Virus record (IMG/VR): IMGVR_UViG_3300040801_002154
Span: 1 to 33,278 of that record
Length of the DNA: 33,278 bases
DNA from: a virus
Strand: one strand, 5' to 3'
The notes under the pieces were generated by a model. The model saw nothing but the letters and a program-made list of their open reading frames with translations, had not been told where the DNA came from and searched no databases. The position numbers and the translations under genes were made by a program. Positions 15,561 through 24,455 of this stretch are shown in pieces. Each line of letters opens with the position of its first letter. Within the stretch, counting starts at the first letter, position 1.

Positions 15561-15904
15561 CATTTGAGTTAGATTTGATTTATAGCAGATATCAGAACCC
15601 TGAAATGATTTTGAATATGGATTATAAAGAGTCAACAATGATTCTCAAATCTGCATATGACAAAATTTTTGATGAGAGAATTTGGCAGAGATGGCTAGTT
15701 GATATACAAGGAATGGATGAAAAAAATTATCTAAATTTCTATGACTATAAAGAAAAATTATTAAATAGTGCAAAGTATAAAAATAGATCCAAAGAAGATA
15801 GAAAAATTGATTATGAACATGCTAGAAAAATGGCAGAAATAGCATTAAAAAAATGTAATCCCAAAAATGATTTAGGCAAAATCCCAGAAAAGAAAAAGGT
15901 GTAA
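15219..15904 (+). CDS. Tail assembly chaperone, gpGT-like -1 frameshift product (about 228 aa)
   Basis: Reading the zero frame to 15512 and then the -1 frame from 15512 gives 98 plus 130 residues. The join reads EEKNFF then YEAATIKRAGCQEGTIA, and the extension contains LIYSRYQNPEMILNMDY and a basic C terminus. The -1 frame has no convincing start of its own (only TTG at 15575 without a binding site), so frameshifting is the natural reading. As in lambda G/GT, the fusion would bind the tape measure protein, encoded right after. Confidence 0.85.
15506..15512 (+). promoter_or_regulatory. Programmed -1 ribosomal frameshift site (T TTT TTT)
   Basis: Seven T in the right phase (AAT TTT TTT ATG in the zero frame) allow both tRNAs to slip back and re-pair fully. 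The -1 frame then stays open to 15904. Confidence 0.85.
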
Positions 15905-15907
15905 TAG

Positions 15908-18517
15908 ATGGCTTTTGAATTATTCCGAATGGCTGGAAGTGTTATTTTAAATACAAGTGAAGCATTGACAGGACTCAAAAAAGTAGAAAACACAGCAACG
16001 AGGACAGGAAAAGTCATGTCAAAAATAGGTAGTAAAGTTTCAGGAGCTGGGAAAATGCTAACAATGGGTGTAACTGCTCCATTATTAGCCGCAGGGGTTA
16101 TGGCACTAAAAACATCTATAAAATTCGAAGCTGCAATGGCTAAAGTTCAAGCAACAAGCGGAGCTAGTACAGAAGATATAAAAAAATTAACTGAAAAAGC
16201 TAAAGAAATGGGAATAAAAACTAAATTTAGTGCAACACAAAGCGCAGAGGCATTAAATTTCATGGCTATGGCAGGATGGAAAACAAAAGATATGATGAGT
16301 GGACTAGAGGGAATAATGAACCTTGCTGCTGCTAGTGGTGAAGATTTAGCACTTGTATCTGATATAGTTACGGATGGATTGACAGCCCTCGGATTATCTG
16401 CAAAAGAGTCTGGAAAACTTGCCGATGTTCTTGCTGCTGCTGCTAGTAATTCAAACACCAATATTGCAATGATGGGCGAAACACTTAAATATGCTGCTCC
16501 AATTTTTGGAACTGCTGGTTATAGCATGAAAGACTTTGCTTTAGCTGCTGGATTAATGGCGAATGCAGGAATTAAGGCCAGTAACAGTGGAACAGCTTTA
16601 AGAATGGGATTGTCTAGGCTTTTAGCTCCTCCAAAAGCTGCTGCTGGTGCTATGGATTCTTTAAAATTTTCAATGCAAAAAGCAGATGGAACTATGAAAC
16701 CTTTTAAAGAGGTTGTTGGAGAACTTAGGGAAAAATTTAGTGGATTAACAAAACAACAAAAAATTGCAAATGCTAGTGCTATTTTTGGTAAAACTGCTAT
16801 GTCTGGATGGCTTGCAATAATAAATGCAGCCCCAAAAGATTTAGATAAATTAAGTAATGCTGTAGAAAACAGTAGTGGTAAAGCTGGAGAAATGGCCGAT
16901 ATATTAAATAATACATTATCTGGTCAACTAACATTGTTAAAGTCACAACTAGAAGGTATTTCTATACAATTTGGTGATATACTCGCCCCTCATATTGGTA
17001 AGTTAGTTTCTTTTATACAAAATTTATCATCAACTTTTTCAGGATTAAGTAATAAAACAAAAACAACAATTGTTATAATTGCTGGTATTGCCGCAGCGAT
17101 TGGCCCTGTTTTAATTATTATAGGTACATTAATCAGCGCAATTGGTTCAATAATTACTGTTATAGGTGCGGTAGGTGCGCCTGTTGTTGGGATAATAGCT
17201 GGTATAGGTTTATTAGCGATAGTAATAGTTAAAATTATTAAACATTTTTACACATGGAAAGAAATTTTAGGTGGCCTTAAAACAGCCTTTAATAATATAA
17301 AAAATGTATTTGCTTTCATTGCTAATTTTTTAAAAAGCGTGTTTACTCCAATTATAGAGATGATTATAAAAAGTATAAAAAAAATTGATTTGAAACCAAT
17401 TATCGATAGTTTTAAACAATTACAAACTTCTATAATTCCGTTAATACCTACCTTTAAACAAATAGCACAAGTTATTGGAACTACCTTGGCTATAGCGGTA
17501 GGTATTGTAATAGGAGTATTTAACGGTATTATAAACGTTATACCGACAGTAATTGCAACAGTAACATCTATTATAGGCGTAGTAGTTAGTGTATTTGGAA
17601 TGATAAGAGGATTGATAACAGGCGATCAAAAATTAATTCATGAAAGTTTTATAAATCTATTTAAAAATGTCGTGAATGTATTTAAAAATGGATTTAAAAC
17701 TATTATAAATTTTGTAAAAGGTTTTGTAAGCGGTATAGTTACTTGGTTTAAGTCGTTATATAATACCATAGTTGGCCATAGTATAATTCCAGATATGATA
17801 AATGGTATTGTTAACTGGTTTAAAAAGTTACCTGGAAGAGTTTTAAGTGTATTAAGTAGTCTAGTTAGTTCAGCAATAAGTAAATTTAATTCTTTGAAAA
17901 GTCGCGCTATATCTTCAATAAGTGGTTTTATAAGTAGCGCAATAAGCAAGATTAGCAGTTTTGTTTCTAATTTTATTTCTAAAATTGCAGGATTACCAGG
18001 AAAAGCAGCGAGTAAATTTAATTCACTTAAAAGTACAGCAAGTAATATTCTTGGGGGAATTGCTAAAAATGCTTATTCATGGGGAAAGAATCTAATTTCT
18101 AGTTTTATAAGTGGGATTACATCAAAACTCGGAGCATTGAAAAGCACTTTAAGTAATACAGCAGGAAAAGTTAAAAATTTCCTTGGATTTCATTCTCCTA
18201 CCAAAGAAGGCCCAGGAAAAGATAGTAATACTTGGATGCCTAACTTGATGAAAATGTTATCAGAATCTATGTTAAGTAAAAGGTCACTATTACAGGATAG
18301 TGTTAAAAAAATAGCTGGTGATATATCTTTTGATAAAGTTAGTGCAGATATAGGAATAAACACAAAAACAGGAAATAGCGGAGCTTTAACAGGTACAACA
18401 AGACATGTAAATATAAATATAAATAATCCTCAAATATTCGATAGACGAGGCGTAAGTATAGTTGCAGAGCAGATTAAAACAGAATTACAAGCATATATGA
18501 ATTTTAAAAAGGGGTAA
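15908..18517 (+). CDS. Tail tape measure protein (869 aa)
   Basis: The longest gene of the window. Residues about 70-260 match the TP901-type core (KFEAAMAKVQATSGAS, FSATQSAEALNFMAMAG and NTNIAMMGETLKYAAPIFG). Several hydrophobic stretches follow at about 385-445 and 530-575, as expected for a protein that inserts in the host membrane. The C terminus has repeating Phe/Ser-rich helices and a SPTKEGPGKDSNTWM motif common to this family. AAAGGTG precedes the ATG. By the usual rule of about 1.5 angstrom per residue, the tail would be near 130 nm. Confidence 0.92.
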   Translation: MAFELFRMAGSVILNTSEALTGLKKVENTATRTGKVMSKIGSKVSGAGKMLTMGVTAPLLAAGVMALKTSIKFEAAMAKVQATSGASTEDIKKLTEKAKEMGIKTKFSATQSAEALNFMAMAGWKTKDMMSGLEGIMNLAAASGEDLALVSDIVTDGLTALGLSAKESGKLADVLAAAASNSNTNIAMMGETLKYAAPIFGTAGYSMKDFALAAGLMANAGIKASNSGTALRMGLSRLLAPPKAAAGAMDSLKFSMQKADGTMKPFKEVVGELREKFSGLTKQQKIANASAIFGKTAMSGWLAIINAAPKDLDKLSNAVENSSGKAGEMADILNNTLSGQLTLLKSQLEGISIQFGDILAPHIGKLVSFIQNLSSTFSGLSNKTKTTIVIIAGIAAAIGPVLIIIGTLISAIGSIITVIGAVGAPVVGIIAGIGLLAIVIVKIIKHFYTWKEILGGLKTAFNNIKNVFAFIANFLKSVFTPIIEMIIKSIKKIDLKPIIDSFKQLQTSIIPLIPTFKQIAQVIGTTLAIAVGIVIGVFNGIINVIPTVIATVTSIIGVVVSVFGMIRGLITGDQKLIHESFINLFKNVVNVFKNGFKTIINFVKGFVSGIVTWFKSLYNTIVGHSIIPDMINGIVNWFKKLPGRVLSVLSSLVSSAISKFNSLKSRAISSISGFISSAISKISSFVSNFISKIAGLPGKAASKFNSLKSTASNILGGIAKNAYSWGKNLISSFISGITSKLGALKSTLSNTAGKVKNFLGFHSPTKEGPGKDSNTWMPNLMKMLSESMLSKRSLLQDSVKKIAGDISFDKVSADIGINTKTGNSGALTGTTRHVNININNPQIFDRRGVSIVAEQIKTELQAYMNFKKG

Positions 18518-18520
18518 AAC

Positions 18521-20038
18521 ATGGGAATTGCTGAACTTCCTCAAAGATTTTTTTATAATGGAACTAATTTAACTGGATATGAAATAACAATCGCGCCAGG
18601 TTGGCAGGTAGAGGAAAGAATCAATAATATAAATGTAATGTCTTTTATTATCACAAATGCAAAATCTCAAACAATCGAATGTGGGAAAGAGTGCTATTTC
18701 TATGACAAAGATTTAAATTCGCTACATGCTGGAATATTAGTAACTAGTGATGATGACGAAGTTAAACAAGATAAATTAGAGTATAGTTGTAGGTTAGAAG
18801 ATTTTACAAGGCTAGCAATGCAGCCAAAAGCCAAAATTGTCTATGAAAATAAATCTATAGATTATATTGTGAAAGATTTAAGAACTAGATATTTAAATAA
18901 TTCTACAGATTCAGAGTATGATTTTAGTATAACAGAAGGTAGCATAGAGACAGGATTACCAACCCTTAATTATATTGCATTTAACTATTTAAGCCTATCC
19001 GAATGTTTTAATAGACTTTGCCAATTTGGTAATTATATCTGGAATATAGACAAAAACAAGGCTTTACACTTTCACACAATAGGTTATGTAGTTAGCTCTA
19101 TTCCTTTTATTCGAGGAATAACAAAGTTTAATAACATGACAAGAAAACGAAATATGGCTAACTATAGAAACTATCAAATTTCTAAAGGTAGTCCATATAT
19201 AGGTGATTTGAGAATACGAGAACTTCCAAGCCCTTATCCTGACGGAATTATAAAAACTTATACAACAAAATATAGAATTGCCGAAACTCCAACTATAGAA
19301 GTTAGTTCTGATAGTGGTACAACATGGACTAATGCAAGTGCTGGTGTTTTGGGGTTAGACAGCGAAGGTGATTTTGATTTTTTCTGGACTTATAATTCTC
19401 AACAATTTAGTCAAAATGACAGTGGTACTGCTCTTGATTATGCAGCAGGAGACAGGATAAGAATAACTTACAAGCCTCTTATACCTTTATTAGTAATATA
19501 TAAAAATACTACAGAGATAACAAATAGAGGGTTGCATGAACATTATGTTGAAAATAAGTTGCTTCAAAATAAATACGATGCCTTGATTTACTCTAAAGCA
19601 CTAATAGACAAGTATTCAGAAATTAGCGATACTATTTCATTTGATTTATATGAACATACATATAACACTATGGAACAGATGACCATAACAGATAGTTTGC
19701 GTGGTATTAGTGCAGAAACTTTCCTTGTTTCATCTTGTACATGGCGGTCTGATGTTGGAAACCATGCAAATCTAGTATATTCATACACTGTAATGGATGG
19801 CGCAGAACTCGGAGGATGGGAAGAATTTTTCAAAAATTTAATCAAACCTGAAAAAATTACTCTTGATGATAACGAAATAATAATAGATTTGAAGGAAGAT
19901 ACAGACACACACACACATGACGGGGAATACGATATAACAATATATGATGATTTATTATACCCTACTACTACGTTATATCCCACTACTACACTATACCCAA
20001 ATAACAATAGTAGCAGTAATACAAGTGTTAACGATTAG
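18521..20038 (+). CDS. Tail hub / baseplate protein (505 aa)
   Basis: Directly after the tape measure gene, where distal tail and hub proteins are coded. Residues 20-60 and 180-230 show the beta-rich pattern of hub proteins (YEITIAPGWQVEERINNINV; NYLSLSECFNRLCQFG). The C-terminal region holds DTDTHTHDGEYD, a His-x-His motif of the kind that binds metal in fibre proteins, and then two copies of YPTTTL with an Asn/Ser-rich end. No separate distal tail gene is present, so this protein may cover both roles. AAAGGGG precedes the ATG. Confidence 0.7.
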   Translation: MGIAELPQRFFYNGTNLTGYEITIAPGWQVEERINNINVMSFIITNAKSQTIECGKECYFYDKDLNSLHAGILVTSDDDEVKQDKLEYSCRLEDFTRLAMQPKAKIVYENKSIDYIVKDLRTRYLNNSTDSEYDFSITEGSIETGLPTLNYIAFNYLSLSECFNRLCQFGNYIWNIDKNKALHFHTIGYVVSSIPFIRGITKFNNMTRKRNMANYRNYQISKGSPYIGDLRIRELPSPYPDGIIKTYTTKYRIAETPTIEVSSDSGTTWTNASAGVLGLDSEGDFDFFWTYNSQQFSQNDSGTALDYAAGDRIRITYKPLIPLLVIYKNTTEITNRGLHEHYVENKLLQNKYDALIYSKALIDKYSEISDTISFDLYEHTYNTMEQMTITDSLRGISAETFLVSSCTWRSDVGNHANLVYSYTVMDGAELGGWEEFFKNLIKPEKITLDDNEIIIDLKEDTDTHTHDGEYDITIYDDLLYPTTTLYPTTTLYPNNNSSSNTSVND

Positions 20039-20046
20039 GAGATATT

Positions 20047-20526
20047 ATGATTTTTAGAAGCAAAGATAAACATAAACATATAGGTATATTCCAAATTTGG
20101 GAAATAGACAAATATAAAAAAACCAAAAAGCAAATAGAAGAAATACATAATTTAATTACAAATGTGTGTTTAGAGGCAGAGGCAAAAATTTTTATGGGAT
20201 ATGCTCCAAATATGCAAATAGAATATATTGCTTTGGGTGATGACAATACAGCAGTTGCAGCAACAGACACGACTTTAACAAATGAAGTGTTCAGAACTAA
20301 TTATGTATCACAAACATATAGTGCTACAGGTATAGTTACAACCGAGTTTTATATTACAGATACGGCAGCGAATGGCGAAGATATACAAGAGTTAGGTGTT
20401 TTTGCAGGTAATACAGCAAATGATACAGTAGATACAGGAAGTTTAATTTCGCATGTTTTATGGAATTATGGTACTAAAAGTAGTGGAATAGAATTTTTAA
20501 TAAGAAGGATAGATACAATTTCTTAG
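20047..20526 (+). CDS. Tail fibre / baseplate protein (159 aa)
   Basis: The pattern GYAPNMQIEYIALGDDNTAV, then TDTTLTNEVFRTNYVS and IQELGVFAGNTAN matches a common family of small phage tail fibre proteins that place a beta-sandwich on the baseplate. The first 40 residues are charged and helical, probably the attachment to the hub. The gene starts after a GGAG site just behind the hub gene. Exact ligand unknown. Confidence 0.7.
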   Translation: MIFRSKDKHKHIGIFQIWEIDKYKKTKKQIEEIHNLITNVCLEAEAKIFMGYAPNMQIEYIALGDDNTAVAATDTTLTNEVFRTNYVSQTYSATGIVTTEFYITDTAANGEDIQELGVFAGNTANDTVDTGSLISHVLWNYGTKSSGIEFLIRRIDTIS

Positions 20527-20535
20527 AGGTGAAAA

Positions 20536-20865
20536 ATGTTTAAATTTGAAAAGGAATATAAGATTAAATTAGGTGATATTGATTATAAAAAAAATATACT
20601 TGCAAGCTTTGGATTTGAAATAATAAATTTACTGAAGGAATGCCCAATAAAAATTTATTCTGTAGATACTTTAGAAGTAGAAAAAGAAGATGATAAGACA
20701 AAAGAAAAATTTGATGTAATGGTTGTAACTGCTAATATAACTAAATTACATCATAAAGATAAAAAAGGAAAATGTAAAAAAATAAATATTCCAGCTACAA
20801 AAAGTAAGTTAAAAATAAATAAAATTGATTTGAAAAACAGCAAAAAGAAGGTAAAAAATGGCTAA
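20536..20865 (+). CDS. Lysine-rich hypothetical protein between fibre genes (109 aa)
   Basis: A 109-residue protein: the first 65 residues are mixed strands and helices, the last 45 extremely lysine-rich. TTAGAGGTG precedes the ATG. The 3' end overlaps the next fibre gene by eight bases. No family is recognised; position suggests a baseplate or fibre assembly protein. Confidence 0.55.
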   Translation: MFKFEKEYKIKLGDIDYKKNILASFGFEIINLLKECPIKIYSVDTLEVEKEDDKTKEKFDVMVVTANITKLHHKDKKGKCKKINIPATKSKLKINKIDLKNSKKKVKNG

Positions 20866-22552
20866 TTTCGGTGATTATACCAAAACAGAATATGTAAATA
20901 CAACAGCACCAGCATTAAACCAAACTAATCTAAATAATAATGAAAATAAGCTTGATTTAGTCGACGAAGAATTAAGAAGGAGTCAGACTTTTAACTTATC
21001 GCAGTATTTAAATATAATGTATCAATGTAACACAAAAGAAATAGCTAGTTTTCAAGATTCTACAGATTGGACAATGGCTGTTGGTGGGACTATAAGTAAT
21101 GATACAACAAATTATAAATTACATAATCAAAGTGTAAAATTATTAGAACCTGATAATGTTTTAGGATATTTATGTATGCATAGAGCTTGTGATTTAGATT
21201 TAGAAATATTTCCAAGCGAAAGTGCAAGTACATCTGCTGATTTGATATTATTAGTTGTTTATATATCTGACGTTAACGCACTTACAAGCTTGTATTTAAA
21301 GCTAGGTACTGATAACACAGATAATTATTATATAAATGTTGCGGCGGCAAGTCTAACAACTGGATGGAATTATATAGTAACTGCTAAAAGTGCATTTACA
21401 AGCGGTGGAACTCCTCCAGGTTGGGATAGCATAACATATATTCGGTGTGAATGGTTATCTAAAGCTAATCAAATAAATAAATATGTATCATTTCAATACA
21501 TTCAAATGATTAGAGAAGATGCCGACAATGCAGGCTATTACAATCCTTTTCAACTTCATGATGGTTCTGCTTGGGAAAACTTAATTGATGTAGGAACATC
21601 TTATCGTTACGTGCTTTGCTATGACAGAAAATATAATAAGTTAGGAATACAAATTTTAAATCCATCTGGTGATGTAAATATGCTACATCTACCTTATCAT
21701 GACGTTTCTAGCTTTATATATAAATGTAAAATGATTTGCACACATGCTGAAGAAAGTCAAAACCTAGTGTGGTATGTAGATGCCGACAATTATATACAAT
21801 GTGCTATGTACGGAGATTTTTTACTACTATTGTGGAATGAGGCAGGAGTAGATGATGCCTATTACGAAGTTTTTAACGAAGTTTTTTCTGATAAAGACAA
21901 GTTTGAACTTACATTCGAAAAAGATGGAAGCCTTGTAAGAGTAATAGCAAAATTAAATGGAATAACTAGAGTACTTGAACATATAACAACAATCACAGAT
22001 TATGGCTGTTTATACTTAGGTTCTATGGATATCGATAGTGAAAGCCTTGTTACAGACATGATTTTAAGTCATTCTCAAGGACATGATTTGATTGAAGATA
22101 ATAAAATAAAAGTAATAGTAAAATCCGTAACAGAAACAGTAAATAATTCTGATGTATTACAAAACGACAATGATTTTACTACACAGCTTGATGAAAATAG
22201 TGTATATGAAATTGAAGTAAAATTGGCTGTAAGTGGTGCAGCAAACGCAGATTTTAAAAGTGATTGGGTTGTAGGTGGAGGAGTTGAGCAATTAACAACA
22301 AAAGCATGTCTAGGCCCATCTACAGCAACAACAGGTAATACATCTACAGTCGTCAGGTGTAGTAATCATAATTTAGATACAGCAGTAAGCTATGGCTGTG
22401 ATGGAAGTACAGCAGCATATATATCAGAAAAATTTCTTGTAAAATCAATAGAAGCTGGAACTTTAACTTTTAGGTGGGCGCAGAATACAGCCCAATTAAG
22501 CGATACAACTATATCAAATAATTCTTATATGAAAATTACAAAAGTAAATTGA
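20858..22552 (+). CDS. Receptor-binding tail fibre protein (564 aa)
   Basis: The N-terminal residues 10-45 (YVNTTAPALNQTNLNNNENK) match the short adaptor found at the start of many Firmicute phage fibres, which fixes them to the baseplate. The remaining 500 residues are beta-rich with aromatic clusters and probably include one or more carbohydrate-binding sandwich domains; the end (TFRWAQNTAQLSD) resembles trimeric fibre tips. It is the last structural gene before lysis, the usual site for receptor binding. The host receptor cannot be inferred. Confidence 0.65.
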   Translation: MANFGDYTKTEYVNTTAPALNQTNLNNNENKLDLVDEELRRSQTFNLSQYLNIMYQCNTKEIASFQDSTDWTMAVGGTISNDTTNYKLHNQSVKLLEPDNVLGYLCMHRACDLDLEIFPSESASTSADLILLVVYISDVNALTSLYLKLGTDNTDNYYINVAAASLTTGWNYIVTAKSAFTSGGTPPGWDSITYIRCEWLSKANQINKYVSFQYIQMIREDADNAGYYNPFQLHDGSAWENLIDVGTSYRYVLCYDRKYNKLGIQILNPSGDVNMLHLPYHDVSSFIYKCKMICTHAEESQNLVWYVDADNYIQCAMYGDFLLLLWNEAGVDDAYYEVFNEVFSDKDKFELTFEKDGSLVRVIAKLNGITRVLEHITTITDYGCLYLGSMDIDSESLVTDMILSHSQGHDLIEDNKIKVIVKSVTETVNNSDVLQNDNDFTTQLDENSVYEIEVKLAVSGAANADFKSDWVVGGGVEQLTTKACLGPSTATTGNTSTVVRCSNHNLDTAVSYGCDGSTAAYISEKFLVKSIEAGTLTFRWAQNTAQLSDTTISNNSYMKITKVN

Positions 22553-22561
22553 GGTAATATA

Positions 22562-22969
22562 ATGAAAAATTTTAACGGAATATCGATATTATTTACACTT
22601 CTAGGTAGCTTTTTTGGATGGTTTTTAGGTGGGTATGATGGATTTATATATGCTTTAGTGGTATTTGTAACAATAGATTATATTACAGGCGTAATGTTAG
22701 CGGTTGTTGATAAAAAAATAAATAGTAGAATAGGCTTTAAGGGAATATTTAAAAAAGTATTAATTTTCGCTATGATTGGCATAGCTAACATTGCAGACAA
22801 AAATATAATCTGTAATGGTGAAGCAATCAGGACAGCAGTTATATTTTTCTATTTAAGCAATGAAGGAATAAGTATAATAGAAAACTCTGTAAAAATAGGA
22901 CTTCCAGTTCCAGAAAAATTAAAAAATATATTAGAAACTATAAATAAAAATGGGAAGGTGAAAAAATGA
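22562..22969 (+). CDS. Holin, phage_holin_4 / Cph1 type (135 aa)
   Basis: Holins form holes in the cell membrane that release the amidase. Residues about 7-52 hold two hydrophobic segments with the family motif DYITGVMLAVVDKKINSRIGFKG directly after, and a further hydrophobic segment lies at residues 65-95. The C terminus is charged. GAGGTAA precedes the ATG. The gene overlaps the amidase start by four bases, as in other clostridial phage lysis cassettes. Confidence 0.9.
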   Translation: MKNFNGISILFTLLGSFFGWFLGGYDGFIYALVVFVTIDYITGVMLAVVDKKINSRIGFKGIFKKVLIFAMIGIANIADKNIICNGEAIRTAVIFFYLSNEGISIIENSVKIGLPVPEKLKNILETINKNGKVKK

Positions 22970-23658
22970 GTTATTCAGTTTATTTAAGTCCATCCACACA
23001 AGAAAATAATGATGGATATGGTAATTTTGGAACAGAAGAATATAGAATGAATCAAGTTTGTGATGTTACCGAAAAAATATTAAAGGAACACAAAGTAATT
23101 ATATATAGAAATAAACCAAGCATGTCTTTAAAACAAGTTGTTGCAGATTCAAATTCATGTCTTCCAACTATACATTTTGCTATACATTCTAATGCTTATA
23201 ATAAAAAAAGTCGTGGTTGTGAGGTATTTTGTTATAAATTTAATAGTGATGGTCACAAATTAGCTTTATACGTATATAATCAGGTTTCAACAATTACTCC
23301 AACATCAGATAGAGGAGTAAAACAAGGCTATAATTTTTACGGAGAAGGCAAGCACATGTATGAGGTTGCAGCTACTACAGCACCAGCCGCATTGATTGAA
23401 ATTGCTTTTCATGATAATAAAGAAGATGCTGAATGGATAATAAAAAATATAGAGCTAATAGGTACTAGAATTGCAATAGGAATATTAAATTATCTTGGAA
23501 TAGCTTATCAATTACCTACTATAAAAAATGTTAAAAAGAAAACTATGTATAGATGTGTAGCTGGTAGCTTTTCTACTCAGGAAAACGCAGAAAATCAGGC
23601 AAAATCATTAAGAAAACTAGGGTATGAAACTTTTATACTTCCGTTCGAGGCTGAATAA
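22966..23658 (+). CDS. N-acetylmuramoyl-L-alanine amidase with SPOR-like tail (230 aa)
   Basis: An Amidase_3 endolysin that cuts the bond between glycan strand and stem peptide. Visible parts: YLSPSTQENN at the start, FAIHSNA (zinc histidine) near residue 70, and LIEIAFHDN with the catalytic glutamate near residue 140. The canonical first histidine is replaced by the SPSTQ form common in clostridial phage enzymes. The last 40 residues (YRCVAGSFSTQENAENQAKS) are a SPOR-like wall-binding repeat. It has no signal peptide and depends on the holin. Confidence 0.9.
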   Translation: MSYSVYLSPSTQENNDGYGNFGTEEYRMNQVCDVTEKILKEHKVIIYRNKPSMSLKQVVADSNSCLPTIHFAIHSNAYNKKSRGCEVFCYKFNSDGHKLALYVYNQVSTITPTSDRGVKQGYNFYGEGKHMYEVAATTAPAALIEIAFHDNKEDAEWIIKNIELIGTRIAIGILNYLGIAYQLPTIKNVKKKTMYRCVAGSFSTQENAENQAKSLRKLGYETFILPFEAE

Positions 23659-23966
23659 TGAAATGTTTAAATCAATTTATGAAGTTGCCTGTTTTAAAAT
23701 ATAATAGTTTACTTGTCTCTAATTTTGATATAGTTCAGTCAAACAAACTTATAGAAGAATTAGAAGAATATATGGCAGAAAATGATTCAATAAAAAAAGC
23801 ATGTGAATTATTCGATATGCTTCAAGTATGCTTTAGTTTTTTTGATAAATTTGACAAGGATATCATTGACCAGGCTTATCAATTAAATATGAAAAAACAC
23901 AAGGATAGACAGAAATTTGATATTATAGGCAAGTATGAAATATTTAAAATTATGCATAAAAAATAA
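23658..23966 (+). CDS. MazG-like nucleotide pyrophosphohydrolase, small (102 aa)
   Basis: The metal-binding signature of the all-alpha NTP-PPase group is present: EELEE at residues 33-37 and ELFD at 50-53, with twelve residues between, followed by NMKKHKDRQKF near 77-87, which matches the K/N..K..R patch of the fold. Such proteins hydrolyse unusual or alarmone nucleotides. It overlaps the amidase stop (TAATG) and is the last gene of the late transcript. The family call rests on motif spacing. Confidence 0.65.
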   Translation: MKCLNQFMKLPVLKYNSLLVSNFDIVQSNKLIEELEEYMAENDSIKKACELFDMLQVCFSFFDKFDKDIIDQAYQLNMKKHKDRQKFDIIGKYEIFKIMHKK

Positions 23967-23990
23967 AAGCCCTTATTGGGCTTCTTTATT
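23967..23990. terminator. Bidirectional terminator between converging operons
   Basis: aagccc (23967-23972) and gggctt (23978-23983) form a hairpin with T-rich sequence to the right and A-rich to the left, so it can end both the rightward late transcript and the leftward operon B. Confidence 0.8.
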
Positions 23991-24273
23991 CTTCTATTTT
24001 TGTTAATATTTCAGGATTTTTCATTATTTCTTGACCAACTTCATATAAAAAATCTTCGACCTCTATTGATTTAATTTCTTTCTTTCCCATATACCACTTA
24101 TTTAAAATCCAATTGTCTCCAATCAAGTCTATAAACTTATCATAAAATGAATTATCTTCTCTTCCTTTTGGGCTATATTTAGCTAATACCCTATTTCCCT
24201 CTGTGTAAATTTCCCAATATTTTAAATGGTTTTTTATATGATTCCTTAATTTTTCTGCTCTTGACTTATCCAT
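23986..24273 (-). CDS. Hypothetical protein, last gene of operon B (95 aa)
   Basis: A 95-residue, largely helical protein with a basic first third (KSRAEKLRNHIKNHLKYWEI) and an aromatic middle (GDNWILNKWYMGKK). AGGAG lies about nine bases before the ATG. It is separated from the RHH gene by a 182-base region carrying repeats. No family is recognised. Small single-domain proteins in this place of a phage arm can be anti-defence factors, but nothing in the sequence proves that here. Confidence 0.6.
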   Translation of the reverse strand: MDKSRAEKLRNHIKNHLKYWEIYTEGNRVLAKYSPKGREDNSFYDKFIDLIGDNWILNKWYMGKKEIKSIEVEDFLYEVGQEIMKNPEILTKIEE

Positions 24274-24305
24274 GCTATCAGCTCCTATAATTTTATTTTT
24301 CTTAC

Positions 24306-24390
24306 ATCTCCTATGGAGCTAATTGCGGTCGTATTATTATTTTAGTTTCAATCTCCTACGGAGCTAATTTACCTAGATTGCGACCGCAAT
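24306..24390. repeat. 19-bp direct repeat pair and inverted operator-like repeats
   Basis: Two copies of atctccta(t/c)ggagctaatt lie at 24306-24324 and 24351-24369, 45 bp apart with one mismatch. Interleaved is the inverted repeat attgcggtcg (24322-24331) / cgaccgcaat (24381-24390). The right arm is also part of a small palindrome, attgcg-ac-cgcaat (24377-24390). The GC-rich arms stand out from the AT-rich surroundings. Confidence 0.7.
24345..24372 (-). ncRNA. Solitary CRISPR-repeat-like unit, candidate decoy RNA
   Basis: On the minus strand this reads gtaaattagctccgtaggag followed by attgaaac. The CTCC-GTA-GGAG hairpin followed by ATTGAAAC matches the form of type I-B and III CRISPR repeats, where Cas6 cuts at the hairpin base and leaves that eight-base tag. 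A decayed second copy is at 24306-24324. There is no array and no cas gene. It may be a phage decoy RNA of the kind that mimics repeats; this is inferred from shape only. Confidence 0.35.
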
Positions 24391-24455
24391 ATTATTTTAT
24401 ACTTTTTATGTAATTTAATCAATAGATTTTCAGATTACGACATCTTATTGTCGTT

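Noticed and set aside
15575-15904. An independent gene starting at TTG 15575.
   Set aside because: No ribosome binding site, and the frame joins upstream through the seven-T slippery site, the standard tail chaperone arrangement.
24306-24390. A true mini CRISPR array.
   Set aside because: Only two imperfect units, 45 bp apart; repeats of about 28 bases would leave a spacer of only about 17 bases, and there are no cas genes. Kept only as a solitary repeat-like unit.
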